A stretch of 64,000 bases of DNA from Saprospiraceae bacterium (GTDB taxonomy: Bacteria > Bacteroidota > Bacteroidia > Chitinophagales > Saprospiraceae): the NCBI GenBank assembly GCA_020627785.1, contig JAHDGF010000009.1:50329-114328 (forward strand), read 5' to 3'. How positions within the stretch are numbered: the first letter of the stretch is position 1; each line of letters begins with the position of its first letter. The position numbers were made by a program, and so were the translations under genes. This document shows, one piece after another, positions 35,575 to 44,739 of this stretch. The notes beneath the pieces are model-generated. The model saw only the letters and a program-made list of their open reading frames with translations. It was not told where the DNA came from and made no database searches.

Positions 35575-36174
35575 TCATTTGCCTTGAGCATTCATAATGG
35601 TCTGCTCAATAACTTCTGGATAATGTGCGTGCTCTAATTTTAAAACCTTTGTTGCGATGTCTTCAGGGGAGTCGGAAGGATTAAGGTCAGTTTTGAATTG
35701 ATTAATGATTGCGCCTTCATCATAATTTTCATTGACGTAATGAACGGTCATTCCAGATTCTTTTTCACCTGCCGCGTGAACAGCTGCATGTACATGCTTC
35801 CCATACATTCCAGGTCCTCCGTATTTCGGGAGCAAAGCCGGGTGAATGTTGATGATTTTTGATGGAAAGTAGTCAATGAGGTTTTTAGGAATGAGCCAGA
35901 GAAAACCGGCTAAGATGATCCAGTCGATCCGAAGACTTTGCAGTTGTAAAATAACCTCCTCCTCTTCGTAGAAGGCTGTTCGGTTAATCTTAAGTCGCGG
36001 GATGTTGTGGTTCTTGGCCCTTTCAAGAATGAATGCATTCTTGCGATTAGAAACAATGAGGGCTACTTCTATGTCTGAATGCCCTTTGAAATGTTGGATG
36101 ATGGCTTCTGCATTAGAACCTCCACCTGATCCAAAAATAGCTAAGCGTATTTTCCTTGGATTACTTGATGTCAT
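35575..36174 (-). CDS. purN: Phosphoribosylglycinamide formyltransferase
   Basis: A 199-residue GAR transformylase, third step of purine biosynthesis, using 10-formyl-tetrahydrofolate. The N-terminal strand FGSGGGSNAEAIIQHF is the GAR-binding loop. The catalytic Asn-His pair is in NIHPALLPKYGGPGMYG, and the essential aspartate is in ENYDEGAI. Its start overlaps the end of the DUF4835 gene by 14 bp. It is the last gene of the bamD-rpoZ-coaBC-DUF4835-purN run. Confidence 0.96.
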   Translation of the reverse strand: MTSSNPRKIRLAIFGSGGGSNAEAIIQHFKGHSDIEVALIVSNRKNAFILERAKNHNIPRLKINRTAFYEEEEVILQLQSLRIDWIILAGFLWLIPKNLIDYFPSKIINIHPALLPKYGGPGMYGKHVHAAVHAAGEKESGMTVHYVNENYDEGAIINQFKTDLNPSDSPEDIATKVLKLEHAHYPEVIEQTIMNAQGK

Positions 36175-37069
36175 TAAATAGATTGGCTCGAGCGGGATCG
36201 AGTTTAATCATGATGTCATAGATTTTACTTTGTTCGCCTCTGGGTGCATCCTTGTAAATTTCTATGATCTCCGAGTTTTTACTATCGGCAAACATCTGCA
36301 TGACCAATGAGTTAGGATAATCTTTTTCTACTCCGGCTAAGGTTGTTAGCGCACTAGTCATGATTGCTCTTGATTTGTCAGCATCATTAACCATAGCATC
36401 TAAAGATAATCGGTGATATTCATATATGGTTTGTCTGAGTGGTTTTACTCTTGGGCTTAACAGATCAGAAACCATCTGGAATCTTCTTCCTCTACCTTTT
36501 TCATTGGACCAAGCCTTATCGGCTTCTGCAACAGACAGAGGAATTGAGTTGACAATCGCATTGGCTTTTTCAAAGTATTTTTCCCCACCTTGAGGAGCAA
36601 ATGAATCATAATCGTAAGCTAGAACCATCATTACATAAAAGGTCAAAACAGAGGAAAGATTATCAAAGTAAACATCCTCAGATCTTCGGATTGGTTGTCT
36701 TTCGGTGTAATCGAAAGGCACATCTTTATCCACGTAATTCAGTAGCTGTGTGGTGTAGTTAGAATTGAAGACAGGTCTTAATGATTGAACAAAGAAATCT
36801 GCGGTAAAAGTCGTGGATGAAAGTTCCTCCGCAATGGTGATGTTTATACTGCCTTCAATTTTTTCATGGTCTTCAAATTCATCGTCTGTCCACTTTGTGT
36901 TATTAATAAACTCTGAAATGCTAGCCTCAAGGTCACTAAAGACCCTGGGATCTGTTGTTTTCAAGTTAGGTGCATTGACCTTAACATCAAAGTTTAATTC
37001 TTGTGCTTGCAGGCTACAAAAGCTAAGCAAAGAAATAAGTACGAGACTGTGTTTGTTTATCCAATTCAT
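36161..37069 (-). CDS. DUF4835 family exported protein
   Basis: A 302-residue protein of the DUF4835 family, conserved in Bacteroidota between coaBC and recN or purN-like genes. It has a signal peptide (about residues 1-22, ending SLQAQ) and family blocks FFVQSLRPVFNSNYTTQLLNYVDKDVPFDY and YYVMMVLAYDYDSFAPQGG-like (residues about 140-160). The function is unknown; envelope assembly is likely given its neighbours bamD and coaBC. Confidence 0.9.
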   Translation of the reverse strand: MNWINKHSLVLISLLSFCSLQAQELNFDVKVNAPNLKTTDPRVFSDLEASISEFINNTKWTDDEFEDHEKIEGSINITIAEELSSTTFTADFFVQSLRPVFNSNYTTQLLNYVDKDVPFDYTERQPIRRSEDVYFDNLSSVLTFYVMMVLAYDYDSFAPQGGEKYFEKANAIVNSIPLSVAEADKAWSNEKGRGRRFQMVSDLLSPRVKPLRQTIYEYHRLSLDAMVNDADKSRAIMTSALTTLAGVEKDYPNSLVMQMFADSKNSEIIEIYKDAPRGEQSKIYDIMIKLDPARANLFNDIK

Positions 37070-37089
37070 AACGGCTATTAAACGATTTG

Positions 37090-38283
37090 CTAGGCTAAAT
37101 ATTTTAGAGTCTGGTCAATGATATCAAAGGCTACCTCTTTTTTCGATTTCAGCTCATAAGGGAGTATTTCTCCTCGGTCTGTATAGATGGTTACCTTATT
37201 GGTGTCATGTCCAAAAGTGGCATTTTTATCTTGCATTGAATTCAACACAATAAAGTCAAAATTCTTCTTTTCAAGTTTCCTTTTGGCGTTGGCTTCTTCG
37301 TTGTTGGTTTCTAGGGCAAAACCTACCAAGACTTGCTTGTTCTTGATTTTTCCGAGACTTGCTGCAATATCAGGCGTTCGTTCTAACTCAATATTTAGGT
37401 CTCCTTCTTTTTTCTTAATTTTCTGATCAGAGATGCTTGTGGGGCGATAATCCGCTACGGCTGCTGCCATGATTGCAATATCACACTTTTCAAATATCTC
37501 ATGGCATGCATCAAACATCTCTTGGGCTGACTTAACTGGTTTGAGTATGATGCCCTCATGTTGTGGCCTATGGTTGCTAGGCCCTAAAATCAAGTGTACC
37601 TCAGCACCTTCTTCATACAAAGCTTCTGCGAGAGCAATGCCCATTTTTCCCGAACTTTTATTTCCTAGAAAACGAACGGGATCTAAGGCTTCATGGGTTG
37701 GCCCTGCAGTTACAAGTGCAACTTTAGATTTTAATCTTTGGGATTTGTTGAAGTGTTCTTTTATGTATCGGACGATGTTAATGGGTTCTGCCATCCGTCC
37801 ATCGCCTACAAGCCCACTTGCTAGTTCGCCACTTTCAACATCGATAAGTATGTTGCCGTATTCCTTGAGTGCTTGTAAATTATTTTTAGTTGAGGGATGT
37901 TTCCACATATCAAGGTCCATTGCTGGTGCAAACATTACTGGACACTTCGCAGAAAGATAAACGGCAAGTAGCATATTGTCTGCTTGTCCGCTGACCATTT
38001 TTGATAAGGTGTTGGCAGTTGCTGGAGCAATGATGATAAGGTCTGCCCATAGCCCGAGTTCTACGTGATTGTTCCACGAGTCGTCGTCCATGATGTCGAT
38101 GTGGACTTTACTTTTGCTGAGGGTCGAAAGTGTTAGAGCAGAAATAAATTGCGTTGCTGCTTTGGTCATAACGACTTTAACCTCAGCTCCTTGTTTGATG
38201 AGTAGACGGCATAAAAAAGCAGCTTTATAAGCTGCTATACTTCCCGAAATGGCAAGAATTATTTTTTTAGAATGTAAGGACAT
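37090..38283 (-). CDS. coaBC: Bifunctional phosphopantothenoylcysteine decarboxylase/synthetase
   Basis: A 397-residue bifunctional enzyme of coenzyme A synthesis: the N-terminal CoaC flavoprotein decarboxylase (about 1-180) and C-terminal CoaB synthetase (about 185-397). CoaC is recognised by the GSIAAYKAAFLCRLL strand, the histidine in NHVELGLWADL, and FAPAMDLDMW, where Asp replaces the Asn of E. coli. CoaB has VTAGPTHEALDPVRFLGNKSSGKMG and KIKKK. The E. coli catalytic Cys in ACG appears as Ser here (ELASGLVG), a state I recall in other Bacteroidota. It is part of the conserved bamD-rpoZ-coaBC order. Confidence 0.95.
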   Translation of the reverse strand: MSLHSKKIILAISGSIAAYKAAFLCRLLIKQGAEVKVVMTKAATQFISALTLSTLSKSKVHIDIMDDDSWNNHVELGLWADLIIIAPATANTLSKMVSGQADNMLLAVYLSAKCPVMFAPAMDLDMWKHPSTKNNLQALKEYGNILIDVESGELASGLVGDGRMAEPINIVRYIKEHFNKSQRLKSKVALVTAGPTHEALDPVRFLGNKSSGKMGIALAEALYEEGAEVHLILGPSNHRPQHEGIILKPVKSAQEMFDACHEIFEKCDIAIMAAAVADYRPTSISDQKIKKKEGDLNIELERTPDIAASLGKIKNKQVLVGFALETNNEEANAKRKLEKKNFDFIVLNSMQDKNATFGHDTNKVTIYTDRGEILPYELKSKKEVAFDIIDQTLKYLA

Positions 38284-38304
38284 ATTAAATCTCTAAGGCA
38301 GAGC

Positions 38305-38670
38305 TTATTGATTATCGTCTCTAGAAACTTTACTTCTGAAATCGTCTTCACCTCTTTCTCTGTGCTCCAATCTGTTTTCTAAAAACTCATGGGTAGCGAT
38401 TACAGTTGGACTAGGAAGTTTTTCATAGAACTTAGAAATTTCTATTTGTTCTTTGTTTTCATTGATTTCCTCAATGGTATCTGGAGTAACAGCAAACTCA
38501 TCTAATTTAGCACTGAGTTCCTCTTTCAATTGAACGTTCAATTGTTTTGCTCTTTTAGCTATGATCACGAGAGATTTGTAGATGTTCGTGGTGCCATCGA
38601 TCATCTCTTCCATGTTCCTTGCCTTAAGGTTAGGATCAATACTCTGTACCTGCGTTTTTAAGTCTGACAT
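38305..38670 (-). CDS. rpoZ: RNA polymerase omega-like subunit
   Basis: A 121-residue protein of the Bacteroidota RpoZ/Rpb6-like family, recognised by the central segment GTTNIYKSLVIIAKRAKQLN, which matches the omega core. Omega helps assemble and stabilise the beta-prime subunit. The frame overlaps the end of bamD by 35 bp, a compact arrangement that suggests coupled translation. The C-terminal 40 residues are charged and not typical of the proteobacterial omega. Confidence 0.88.
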   Translation of the reverse strand: MSDLKTQVQSIDPNLKARNMEEMIDGTTNIYKSLVIIAKRAKQLNVQLKEELSAKLDEFAVTPDTIEEINENKEQIEISKFYEKLPSPTVIATHEFLENRLEHRERGEDDFRSKVSRDDNQ

Positions 38671-39466
38671 TTTCTATAAATTTTAATTCTTTTTCTGAGT
38701 CTTCTAATATTTTGACTGCTTCCTCCTTATAATCAGAGGCTCTATATTTTTTGACGAAAGCAGCTTGTTTTTCTATGGCATCTTTAAATCGTTCCTCCTT
38801 TTTCTCGAACACACTATTCTTAGCCCAATTATAACTGGCTTGTAGAATCAAAAACCTTACCTCTTCTCCTCTTTTCGTATCTGGAAAGTCAATCAACATA
38901 TTTTCTGCTGAAGAGATTGCTGAGTTATAATTCTTTAGATCGTAATATAATTTGGCCTCCTCGAAAGCCTTAAGCTCTAATTTTTCTCTGATTCCATCAA
39001 TAAGTTCATTACACTCTGCCACTTTTTCACTTTCAGGATATCTGTTGATGAAATTTTGCAAAGCATCGATGGCGTCACCTGAGTAGCTTTGGTCCAACTT
39101 ATGATTGGGTGAAAGCTTATATTTTGAATAAGCTTCCATAAACTCCGCCTCTTCTTTGTTAGGACTAGCATAAAAGCTTTTTGCAAAGTTTTTGAAATAG
39201 TGAGAAGCTAGAATATAGTCTTTAAGGTGATAATGCGTGTATGCAAATTTATAGTATAAATCCTCTGCTTCTTCCTTTCCTCTATAATAGGGAATCGCTA
39301 TTTCATAAAGGACCTGTGCATTTAAATAGTTCTCGGATTCGAAGTATTGATTGGCTGCCTTGTAGGTCATTTCGGGATCATTGCTGGTCCTGACTTTTTC
39401 AAATTCAGTCTTACAAGAGCTGAATAGAATGGCGATTGTTAAAAATATTGGAAAATACTTCTTCAT
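38636..39466 (-). CDS. bamD: Outer-membrane assembly lipoprotein BamD
   Basis: A 276-residue lipoprotein with five TPR units and the lipobox LFSSC (lipidated Cys near residue 17). The start at 39466 gives a clean signal peptide (MKKYFPIFLTIAILFSSC); the frame extends seven codons upstream without a better start. Blocks such as YLNAQVLYEIAIPYYRGKEEAEDLYYKFAYTHYHLKDYILASHYFKNF and DALQNFINRYPES are the BamD/YfiO TPRs. BamD is an essential part of the BAM machine that inserts beta-barrel proteins in the outer membrane. Confidence 0.94.
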   Translation of the reverse strand: MKKYFPIFLTIAILFSSCKTEFEKVRTSNDPEMTYKAANQYFESENYLNAQVLYEIAIPYYRGKEEAEDLYYKFAYTHYHLKDYILASHYFKNFAKSFYASPNKEEAEFMEAYSKYKLSPNHKLDQSYSGDAIDALQNFINRYPESEKVAECNELIDGIREKLELKAFEEAKLYYDLKNYNSAISSAENMLIDFPDTKRGEEVRFLILQASYNWAKNSVFEKKEERFKDAIEKQAAFVKKYRASDYKEEAVKILEDSEKELKFIENVRLKNAGTEY

Positions 39467-39487
39467 AAAGGCTGCAAAATTAAGCAA

Positions 39488-39780
39488 AAACTAAGGTTAA
39501 AACAATATTATTTAACGCTAGAGGCCTTTATTTTCTTGCCTTTCAGTTTATGAGGACCTTATCTATGACGAATTAGGATAATATGAGGCTTTCCTATTGG
39601 TTTTGCCAACTAAGTCAAGCATTTTTTGTTCAAGACAAATGCTCTGTTTATTAAACAAATCATTTTACAAATCGCTATTTAGGTTGTAAATTTCATTGTA
39701 ATTCAGAATATAATAGGGGATAATTACTATTTTACAATTAATTACTTATTGTATTATTTACAATAAGCCAAATTTTCATC
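39488..39780. promoter_or_regulatory. Regulatory region of the glucan-utilisation operon
   Basis: This 293-bp gap carries five exact TTGTAA/TTACAA half-sites between 39665 and 39763 (39665-39670, 39684-39689, 39696-39701, 39732-39737, 39758-39763). It also carries a perfect 9-bp inverted repeat CTTATTGTA / TACAATAAG (39745-39753 and 39759-39767, 5-nt spacer) that ends 13 bp before the ATG of the first operon gene. A 7-bp inverted pair TTTACAA / TTGTAAA (39664-39670 with 39684-39690) also occurs. The position and repetition suggest an operator for a dimeric regulator, but no regulator gene is adjacent. Confidence 0.5.
39745..39767 (+). promoter_or_regulatory. Perfect inverted repeat upstream of the SusCD operon
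   Basis: Nine bases, CTTATTGTA, and their exact reverse complement, TACAATAAG, are separated by TTATT. The element ends 13 bp before the first start codon of the operon, so it would sit in the leader or the core promoter. It fits either a dimeric repressor or activator site or a short 5' stem-loop. Each arm contains a TTGTA half-site seen four more times upstream. Confidence 0.5.
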
Positions 39781-41655
39781 ATGAAAAAGCAGTATTTATT
39801 TTTAGTTAGTTTATGTTTCGTTTCTATGCTGGGTTATTCCCAGACGGTCGTTCTTTTAGACTTTGAAACGCCGGCAACTTCCACAAATTTTCAATATTTC
39901 GGTTCAGTTTTAGAAGGCGAGCTTAACAATGTCGTTGATAATCCAGATCCTACTGGATTGAATACAAGCCAAACCGTAGCGGATTTTGTGCATCCTTCAG
40001 ATGGTATGCCTTGGGCGGGCGCTTTCGCAAATCCGGCTTTACAAGGTGGTGTAAGTACCATTGCAGCGTCAACTATTTGTATGAAGGTTTGGTTTAATGA
40101 ACCAGGTAATGTAGCTGTGAAACTGGAAGATAACATCGGGGCTGCTCCGGATTGGATATTACAGCAAGACATTGATGTGGTGCAGGAATGGACAGAGGTT
40201 TGTTTTGATCTTTCAGCTAATTCAATAGAAGCACCAAATCTACCAGCGGTAGGAAATGAATACGATGGCTTTGTTTTATTCTTTGATTTCAATACGGTAC
40301 CAGATACTGATCGCAGCTATTTCTTTGATGATGTGGTGGTAAATTATGGAGGAAGTGCAACCGTTAATACAACTTTCACCGTAGATATGTCAGAAGCTCT
40401 TGCTGAAGGTGTTGTTATAGATACTGTTTTCGTAAGAGGGACTTTCAATTCATGGGATAAATCTAATGTAGCAGCTCCCAATGGAGATGGAACTTACTCA
40501 GCAACAATTGAGGTACCAGCTGGTCCTGCTGAATTCTTATACTATGTGGCCGCAGGAGATTTATGGGAAGAAATGAGAATTACGGATGAATGCGTGACTA
40601 CAACCTTTGATGCCGATGGGACGGCATTTACTAATCGATTTGCAGTAATGACTGATGGTGGAGAAATAAATACTTGTTGGAATAGTTGCTATGCTTGTGA
40701 TGGGAGAGCAAGCCTAACTTTCAATTTAGGATTTGCGGGAAATGTTACCCCAGAAGATGAGGTGTACTTAGCTGGAGGAGGAAACTTTGATACTCCAGGA
40801 GGTCGTTTTTTAATGACTGATGAAGATGGTGATGGCGTGTATAGCATTACCATTGAAAGAGGCATTGGTTTTAGTAGTTTTTACACTTTTGCCAATGGCA
40901 ACTGTCCGGATTTTTCTTGCAAAGAAAGTATAGTTGGTCAAGATTGCTCTGATCCCGAAAATTTCGATGATAGATTCTTAGAGCCATTAACGGGAGACAC
41001 AGAAGTTTCAACTTGCTTTGGTGAATGTACGACGGATACCAATTGCACAGAATTAGATTTGTTTACCGTAAATTTTGCAGTGGATATGTCAAATGAGATC
41101 GTTGCTGATGAAGGAGTATTTTTTATTGGTGAGAATACAAATTGGAATGAAGCATTGATGTTGGATGATGATGGAGATGGCGTATACAATATCACTTTTG
41201 ACTTAGAAGGAGGATCCTATGAATACCTCTTTAAAAATGGCAATGGCATCGTAGAAATATTTAATGATGGAGATCCCTGTACCTCAACTTTTGATGATGG
41301 TAATGGGAATATTTTCATCAATAGAATTGTGGAGGTTAACGGGATAGATAATATTCCTGAGGCCCCTTGTTTTAATTCTTGCCAAGAATGTATCACCTCA
41401 ACAAATGAACTTGAGATAAATAATAACTTGTCAGCTTTGACCCCAAGTATTTCTTCAGGAATCTTCCAACTTGAATTTTTGCAAGGTTCGGTAGATCATT
41501 GGAGACTTGTAAGTACGATGGGTAAAGAGATGGAATATGCTCGGTCGAAAGACTTGAGTCAAACCTTAGATTTTCAACATTTGCCGAAAGGCGCATACTA
41601 CTTATACGTTCAGCAAAAATCTGAATACCAAATACACAAACTGATAATACAATAA
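39781..41655 (+). CDS. T9SS glycan-binding surface protein
   Basis: A 624-residue secreted protein at the head of a SusCD operon. It has a signal peptide (about residues 1-20), a beta-sandwich domain (about 21-190) and three related starch-binding-like E-set/CBM-type modules. The modules are marked by FTVDMSEALAEGVVIDTVFVRGTFNSWD, FNLGFAGNVTPEDEVYLAGGGNFD and FAVDMSNEIVADEGVFFIGENTNWNEALML. A T9SS type A sorting domain (last 75 residues) ends it. The modules resemble those of starch/glycan-binding lipoproteins, so surface binding of the polysaccharide is likely. It overlaps susC by one base (TAATG). Confidence 0.82.
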   Translation: MKKQYLFLVSLCFVSMLGYSQTVVLLDFETPATSTNFQYFGSVLEGELNNVVDNPDPTGLNTSQTVADFVHPSDGMPWAGAFANPALQGGVSTIAASTICMKVWFNEPGNVAVKLEDNIGAAPDWILQQDIDVVQEWTEVCFDLSANSIEAPNLPAVGNEYDGFVLFFDFNTVPDTDRSYFFDDVVVNYGGSATVNTTFTVDMSEALAEGVVIDTVFVRGTFNSWDKSNVAAPNGDGTYSATIEVPAGPAEFLYYVAAGDLWEEMRITDECVTTTFDADGTAFTNRFAVMTDGGEINTCWNSCYACDGRASLTFNLGFAGNVTPEDEVYLAGGGNFDTPGGRFLMTDEDGDGVYSITIERGIGFSSFYTFANGNCPDFSCKESIVGQDCSDPENFDDRFLEPLTGDTEVSTCFGECTTDTNCTELDLFTVNFAVDMSNEIVADEGVFFIGENTNWNEALMLDDDGDGVYNITFDLEGGSYEYLFKNGNGIVEIFNDGDPCTSTFDDGNGNIFINRIVEVNGIDNIPEAPCFNSCQECITSTNELEINNNLSALTPSISSGIFQLEFLQGSVDHWRLVSTMGKEMEYARSKDLSQTLDFQHLPKGAYYLYVQQKSEYQIHKLIIQ

Positions 41656-44600
41656 TGTTAAAAAAAACACTTACGCTGGCTGTAATAGCCATGGCCAATA
41701 TTCTAGTTGCACAGGTTTCTGTGTCTGGTGTGGTCATTGATGAAACTGATCTTCCAATGATCGGTCTTACGGTTTTAGAAGCAGGTACAGAAAACGGAAC
41801 CATTACTGATATTGATGGGAAATGGAACTTGCAGGTCGCCGATGAAAATGCCGAATTGATATTTTCTTTTGTAGGGTATCAATCAGCTAGACTTTCGGCA
41901 AATTCTCCGGAGCTTGCGAACTTAAGAATGTCACCTGACTCAGAATTACTGGATGAAGTGATTGTGGTTGGATATGGTACCCAAAAGAAAAAAGTGGTTA
42001 CTGGTGCGATTGCAAAAGTTGATGCCGCAGCATTGGAGGACAAACAAGTTGATCGATTAGAATCAGCATTAAAAGGAAGAACTTCTGGTGTAAGAGTAAC
42101 CATTGAATCGGGACAGCCGGGAGCTGCTTCGACGGTAAGAATAAGGGGAACAACTACTTTGGGTAATAGTGATCCATTGTACGTGGTTGACGGTATCGTT
42201 ATTAACGGTGGAATAGATTTTTTAAGTCCGAATGATATTGCGTCCATTGAGGTTCTGAAGGATGCAGCTTCTGCATCTATCTATGGTGCACGATCAGCCA
42301 ATGGTGTAATTCTTATTACAACAAAAGAAGGGGTGAGTGGAATACCACAGATAAACTATAATTCTTATTACATGGCTTCCACGCCTTGGAGGAAATTGAG
42401 TTTATTGAACGGGACTGAGTATGCGACCTTGATGAATGAGTCATTTGCAGCAGCTGGTCAAACTGTACCATTTTCAGATCCGGCAAGTTTTGGCGAAGGA
42501 ACGGATTGGCAGGATGCGATTTTTAATAACAATGTTCCGACCATTTCCCATGAGGTGAATTTAAAGGCAGGTGGAGAGATTGCTAAATTTTATGGCACTT
42601 TCTCGATCCTTGATTCTGAGGGTATCATCGCTCCGGATAAATCTAACTACAAGCGATGGAATTTTAGAATAAATAATACCACTAAGATTTCTGAAAAAAT
42701 AAAATTTGGAGCCAACGTTGCATATGCAAAAGTAAATGCGAGTGGTATTGCCATTAATAGTGAATTTGGTTCGCCATTAAGTCGAGCGATTAACCTTGAT
42801 CCTTTAACGCCGATATACGAGACTGACCCCGCAACACTTTCTAATTCAGTATTTTCAAACTTTCCAGTTGTAAGAGATGAGACCGGAGTTTTTGGAATTT
42901 CAGAGTATGTAACTTCGGAGGTCTTAAATCCTATTGCTGGTTTGGAAGTACAGAATGCTATCGGATGGAGTGATAAGATTGTGAGTAGTACTTATTTAGA
43001 AGTAGAACCTATTGAAGGTTTGAAATTTCGTAGTTCTATCGGCGCTGATTTAGCTTTCTGGGGTTCTGAAACTTTTAATCCTGTGCATTACTTAAATGCA
43101 TCTAATCGGAATGATATAAATGATTATACAAGAACTCAGAATAGAGGTTTGGTATGGTTGTGGGAAAATACTGCGGCCTATGAATTTGCTCTTGGGGATC
43201 ATTCATTTACGACCCTAATAGGTAATTCAGCACAGAAAGAAACGGGAGAAGGTATTGGTGGAACTTTTCAAGATCTTCCAGTGGATAATATTAATGATGC
43301 GTCTTTGGCATTTTCAGTGCCGAGAGAAAACCAATCATTTTTTGGTTTTGAATATAACAACACCTTGTCCTCTATTTTTGGAAGATTACAATACAATTAT
43401 AAGGAGCGCTATTTATTGACAGCAACCTTGAGAAGAGATGGTTCTTCTAAGTTTGGGGCAAATAATCGTTACGGAATCTTTCCAGCAGTTTCTGTTGGTT
43501 GGAATGTCAGTGATGAGGACTTTTTTAAAGTGGGAGCGATCAACTATTTGAAACTAAGAGCTTCATGGGGTGTGAATGGAAATGATAGGATTGCTGACTT
43601 TTTATTCCTGCCACAGGTAAGGACTGGAGCAAATTATGTGTTCGGTTTAAACGATAATTTACAAGTAGGAACGGTTGTTCAAAGTTTGGCTAATCCAGAT
43701 TTGAAATGGGAAGAGACGCGTCAGACTAATCTTGGTTTTGATGCGACCTTATTTAAAGATGTAAAGGTGACCTTTGATGTTTATAAGAAGGTGACTACTG
43801 GTATTCTTTTGCCATTTGAAGTTCCAGGCTTTGTTGGTTTCGGAAACCCGACAGCGAATGTTGGCGAGTTGGAAAATAGAGGCGTTGAGTTGGATGTCTC
43901 GTACGAATTATTTTTTGCGAATGAATCTATTTTAGGTTTTGGTGGAAATGTGAGCTACAATGAAAATGAGGTTACTTTTATCACTCCGGATAAGGACTTT
44001 TTACCGGGGGCAAGATTTGGGCCTCAGGGTTTAGAGATGAGTAGAATCTTAGTGGGTCAACCAGTTGGAGTATTCTATGGTTATAAGACCGATGGGTTAT
44101 TTCAGAATCAAGCGGAGGTTGAAGCTTACGCAAATTCAGAAGGAACTCCAATTCAACCGAATGCATCCCCTGGAGATTTTAGGTTTGTCGATATTAATGG
44201 AGATGGAGCGATTACGGAAGAAGATAGGACAGTGATTGGAGATCCTACGCCGAACTGGACTTACGGTGCTGAATTAAATTATGAGATTAAGAATTTTACT
44301 GTCAGTGTAGTCGGTCAGGGTGTAGGAGGAAATGATATTTTCCGAGCCAATCGAAGGTTCGATTTACAGATGGCTAATTTGCCTGGTGATGCACTTGAAC
44401 GATGGACAGGAGAGGGAACTAGTAATACTCATCCTCGATTGGTTGCGAATGATCCTAATATGAACTTTGCTAGATCATCCGATTTTTATATTGAGGATGG
44501 ATCCTTTTTTAGAATACGTAATGCTCAGGTAGCTTATACGCTTCCAAGTGAAATGACGGAAAGAATAAGAATGAGTAAGTGTAAGATTTATCTATCAGTA

Positions 44601-44732
44601 AACAATGCATTTACTTTTACGAAATACAAAGGATTTGATCCAGAGATTGGTGGACAAAGTTTTGGTGTTGATCGAGGGATTTATCCGATTCCAAGACAGT
44701 ATTTAATTGGATTGAATGTAACGTTTAAATAG
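41655..44732 (+). CDS. susC: SusC/RagA family TonB-dependent outer-membrane transporter
   Basis: A 1025-residue TonB-linked transporter of the SusC family that imports oligosaccharides bound by its SusD partner. Domains in order: signal peptide; carboxypeptidase-regulatory-like domain (about 22-100: VSGVVIDETDLPMIGLTVLEAG); SusC signature GYGTQKKKVVTGAIAKV; plug domain with the TonB-box-like region and DPLYVVDGIVINGGIDFLSPNDIASIEVLKDAASASIYGARSANGVI; then the 22-strand barrel ending YLIGLNVTFK with an aromatic final residue. SusD follows after 7 bp. Confidence 0.95.
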   Translation: MLKKTLTLAVIAMANILVAQVSVSGVVIDETDLPMIGLTVLEAGTENGTITDIDGKWNLQVADENAELIFSFVGYQSARLSANSPELANLRMSPDSELLDEVIVVGYGTQKKKVVTGAIAKVDAAALEDKQVDRLESALKGRTSGVRVTIESGQPGAASTVRIRGTTTLGNSDPLYVVDGIVINGGIDFLSPNDIASIEVLKDAASASIYGARSANGVILITTKEGVSGIPQINYNSYYMASTPWRKLSLLNGTEYATLMNESFAAAGQTVPFSDPASFGEGTDWQDAIFNNNVPTISHEVNLKAGGEIAKFYGTFSILDSEGIIAPDKSNYKRWNFRINNTTKISEKIKFGANVAYAKVNASGIAINSEFGSPLSRAINLDPLTPIYETDPATLSNSVFSNFPVVRDETGVFGISEYVTSEVLNPIAGLEVQNAIGWSDKIVSSTYLEVEPIEGLKFRSSIGADLAFWGSETFNPVHYLNASNRNDINDYTRTQNRGLVWLWENTAAYEFALGDHSFTTLIGNSAQKETGEGIGGTFQDLPVDNINDASLAFSVPRENQSFFGFEYNNTLSSIFGRLQYNYKERYLLTATLRRDGSSKFGANNRYGIFPAVSVGWNVSDEDFFKVGAINYLKLRASWGVNGNDRIADFLFLPQVRTGANYVFGLNDNLQVGTVVQSLANPDLKWEETRQTNLGFDATLFKDVKVTFDVYKKVTTGILLPFEVPGFVGFGNPTANVGELENRGVELDVSYELFFANESILGFGGNVSYNENEVTFITPDKDFLPGARFGPQGLEMSRILVGQPVGVFYGYKTDGLFQNQAEVEAYANSEGTPIQPNASPGDFRFVDINGDGAITEEDRTVIGDPTPNWTYGAELNYEIKNFTVSVVGQGVGGNDIFRANRRFDLQMANLPGDALERWTGEGTSNTHPRLVANDPNMNFARSSDFYIEDGSFFRIRNAQVAYTLPSEMTERIRMSKCKIYLSVNNAFTFTKYKGFDPEIGGQSFGVDRGIYPIPRQYLIGLNVTFK

Positions 44733-44739
44733 AGGAAAA

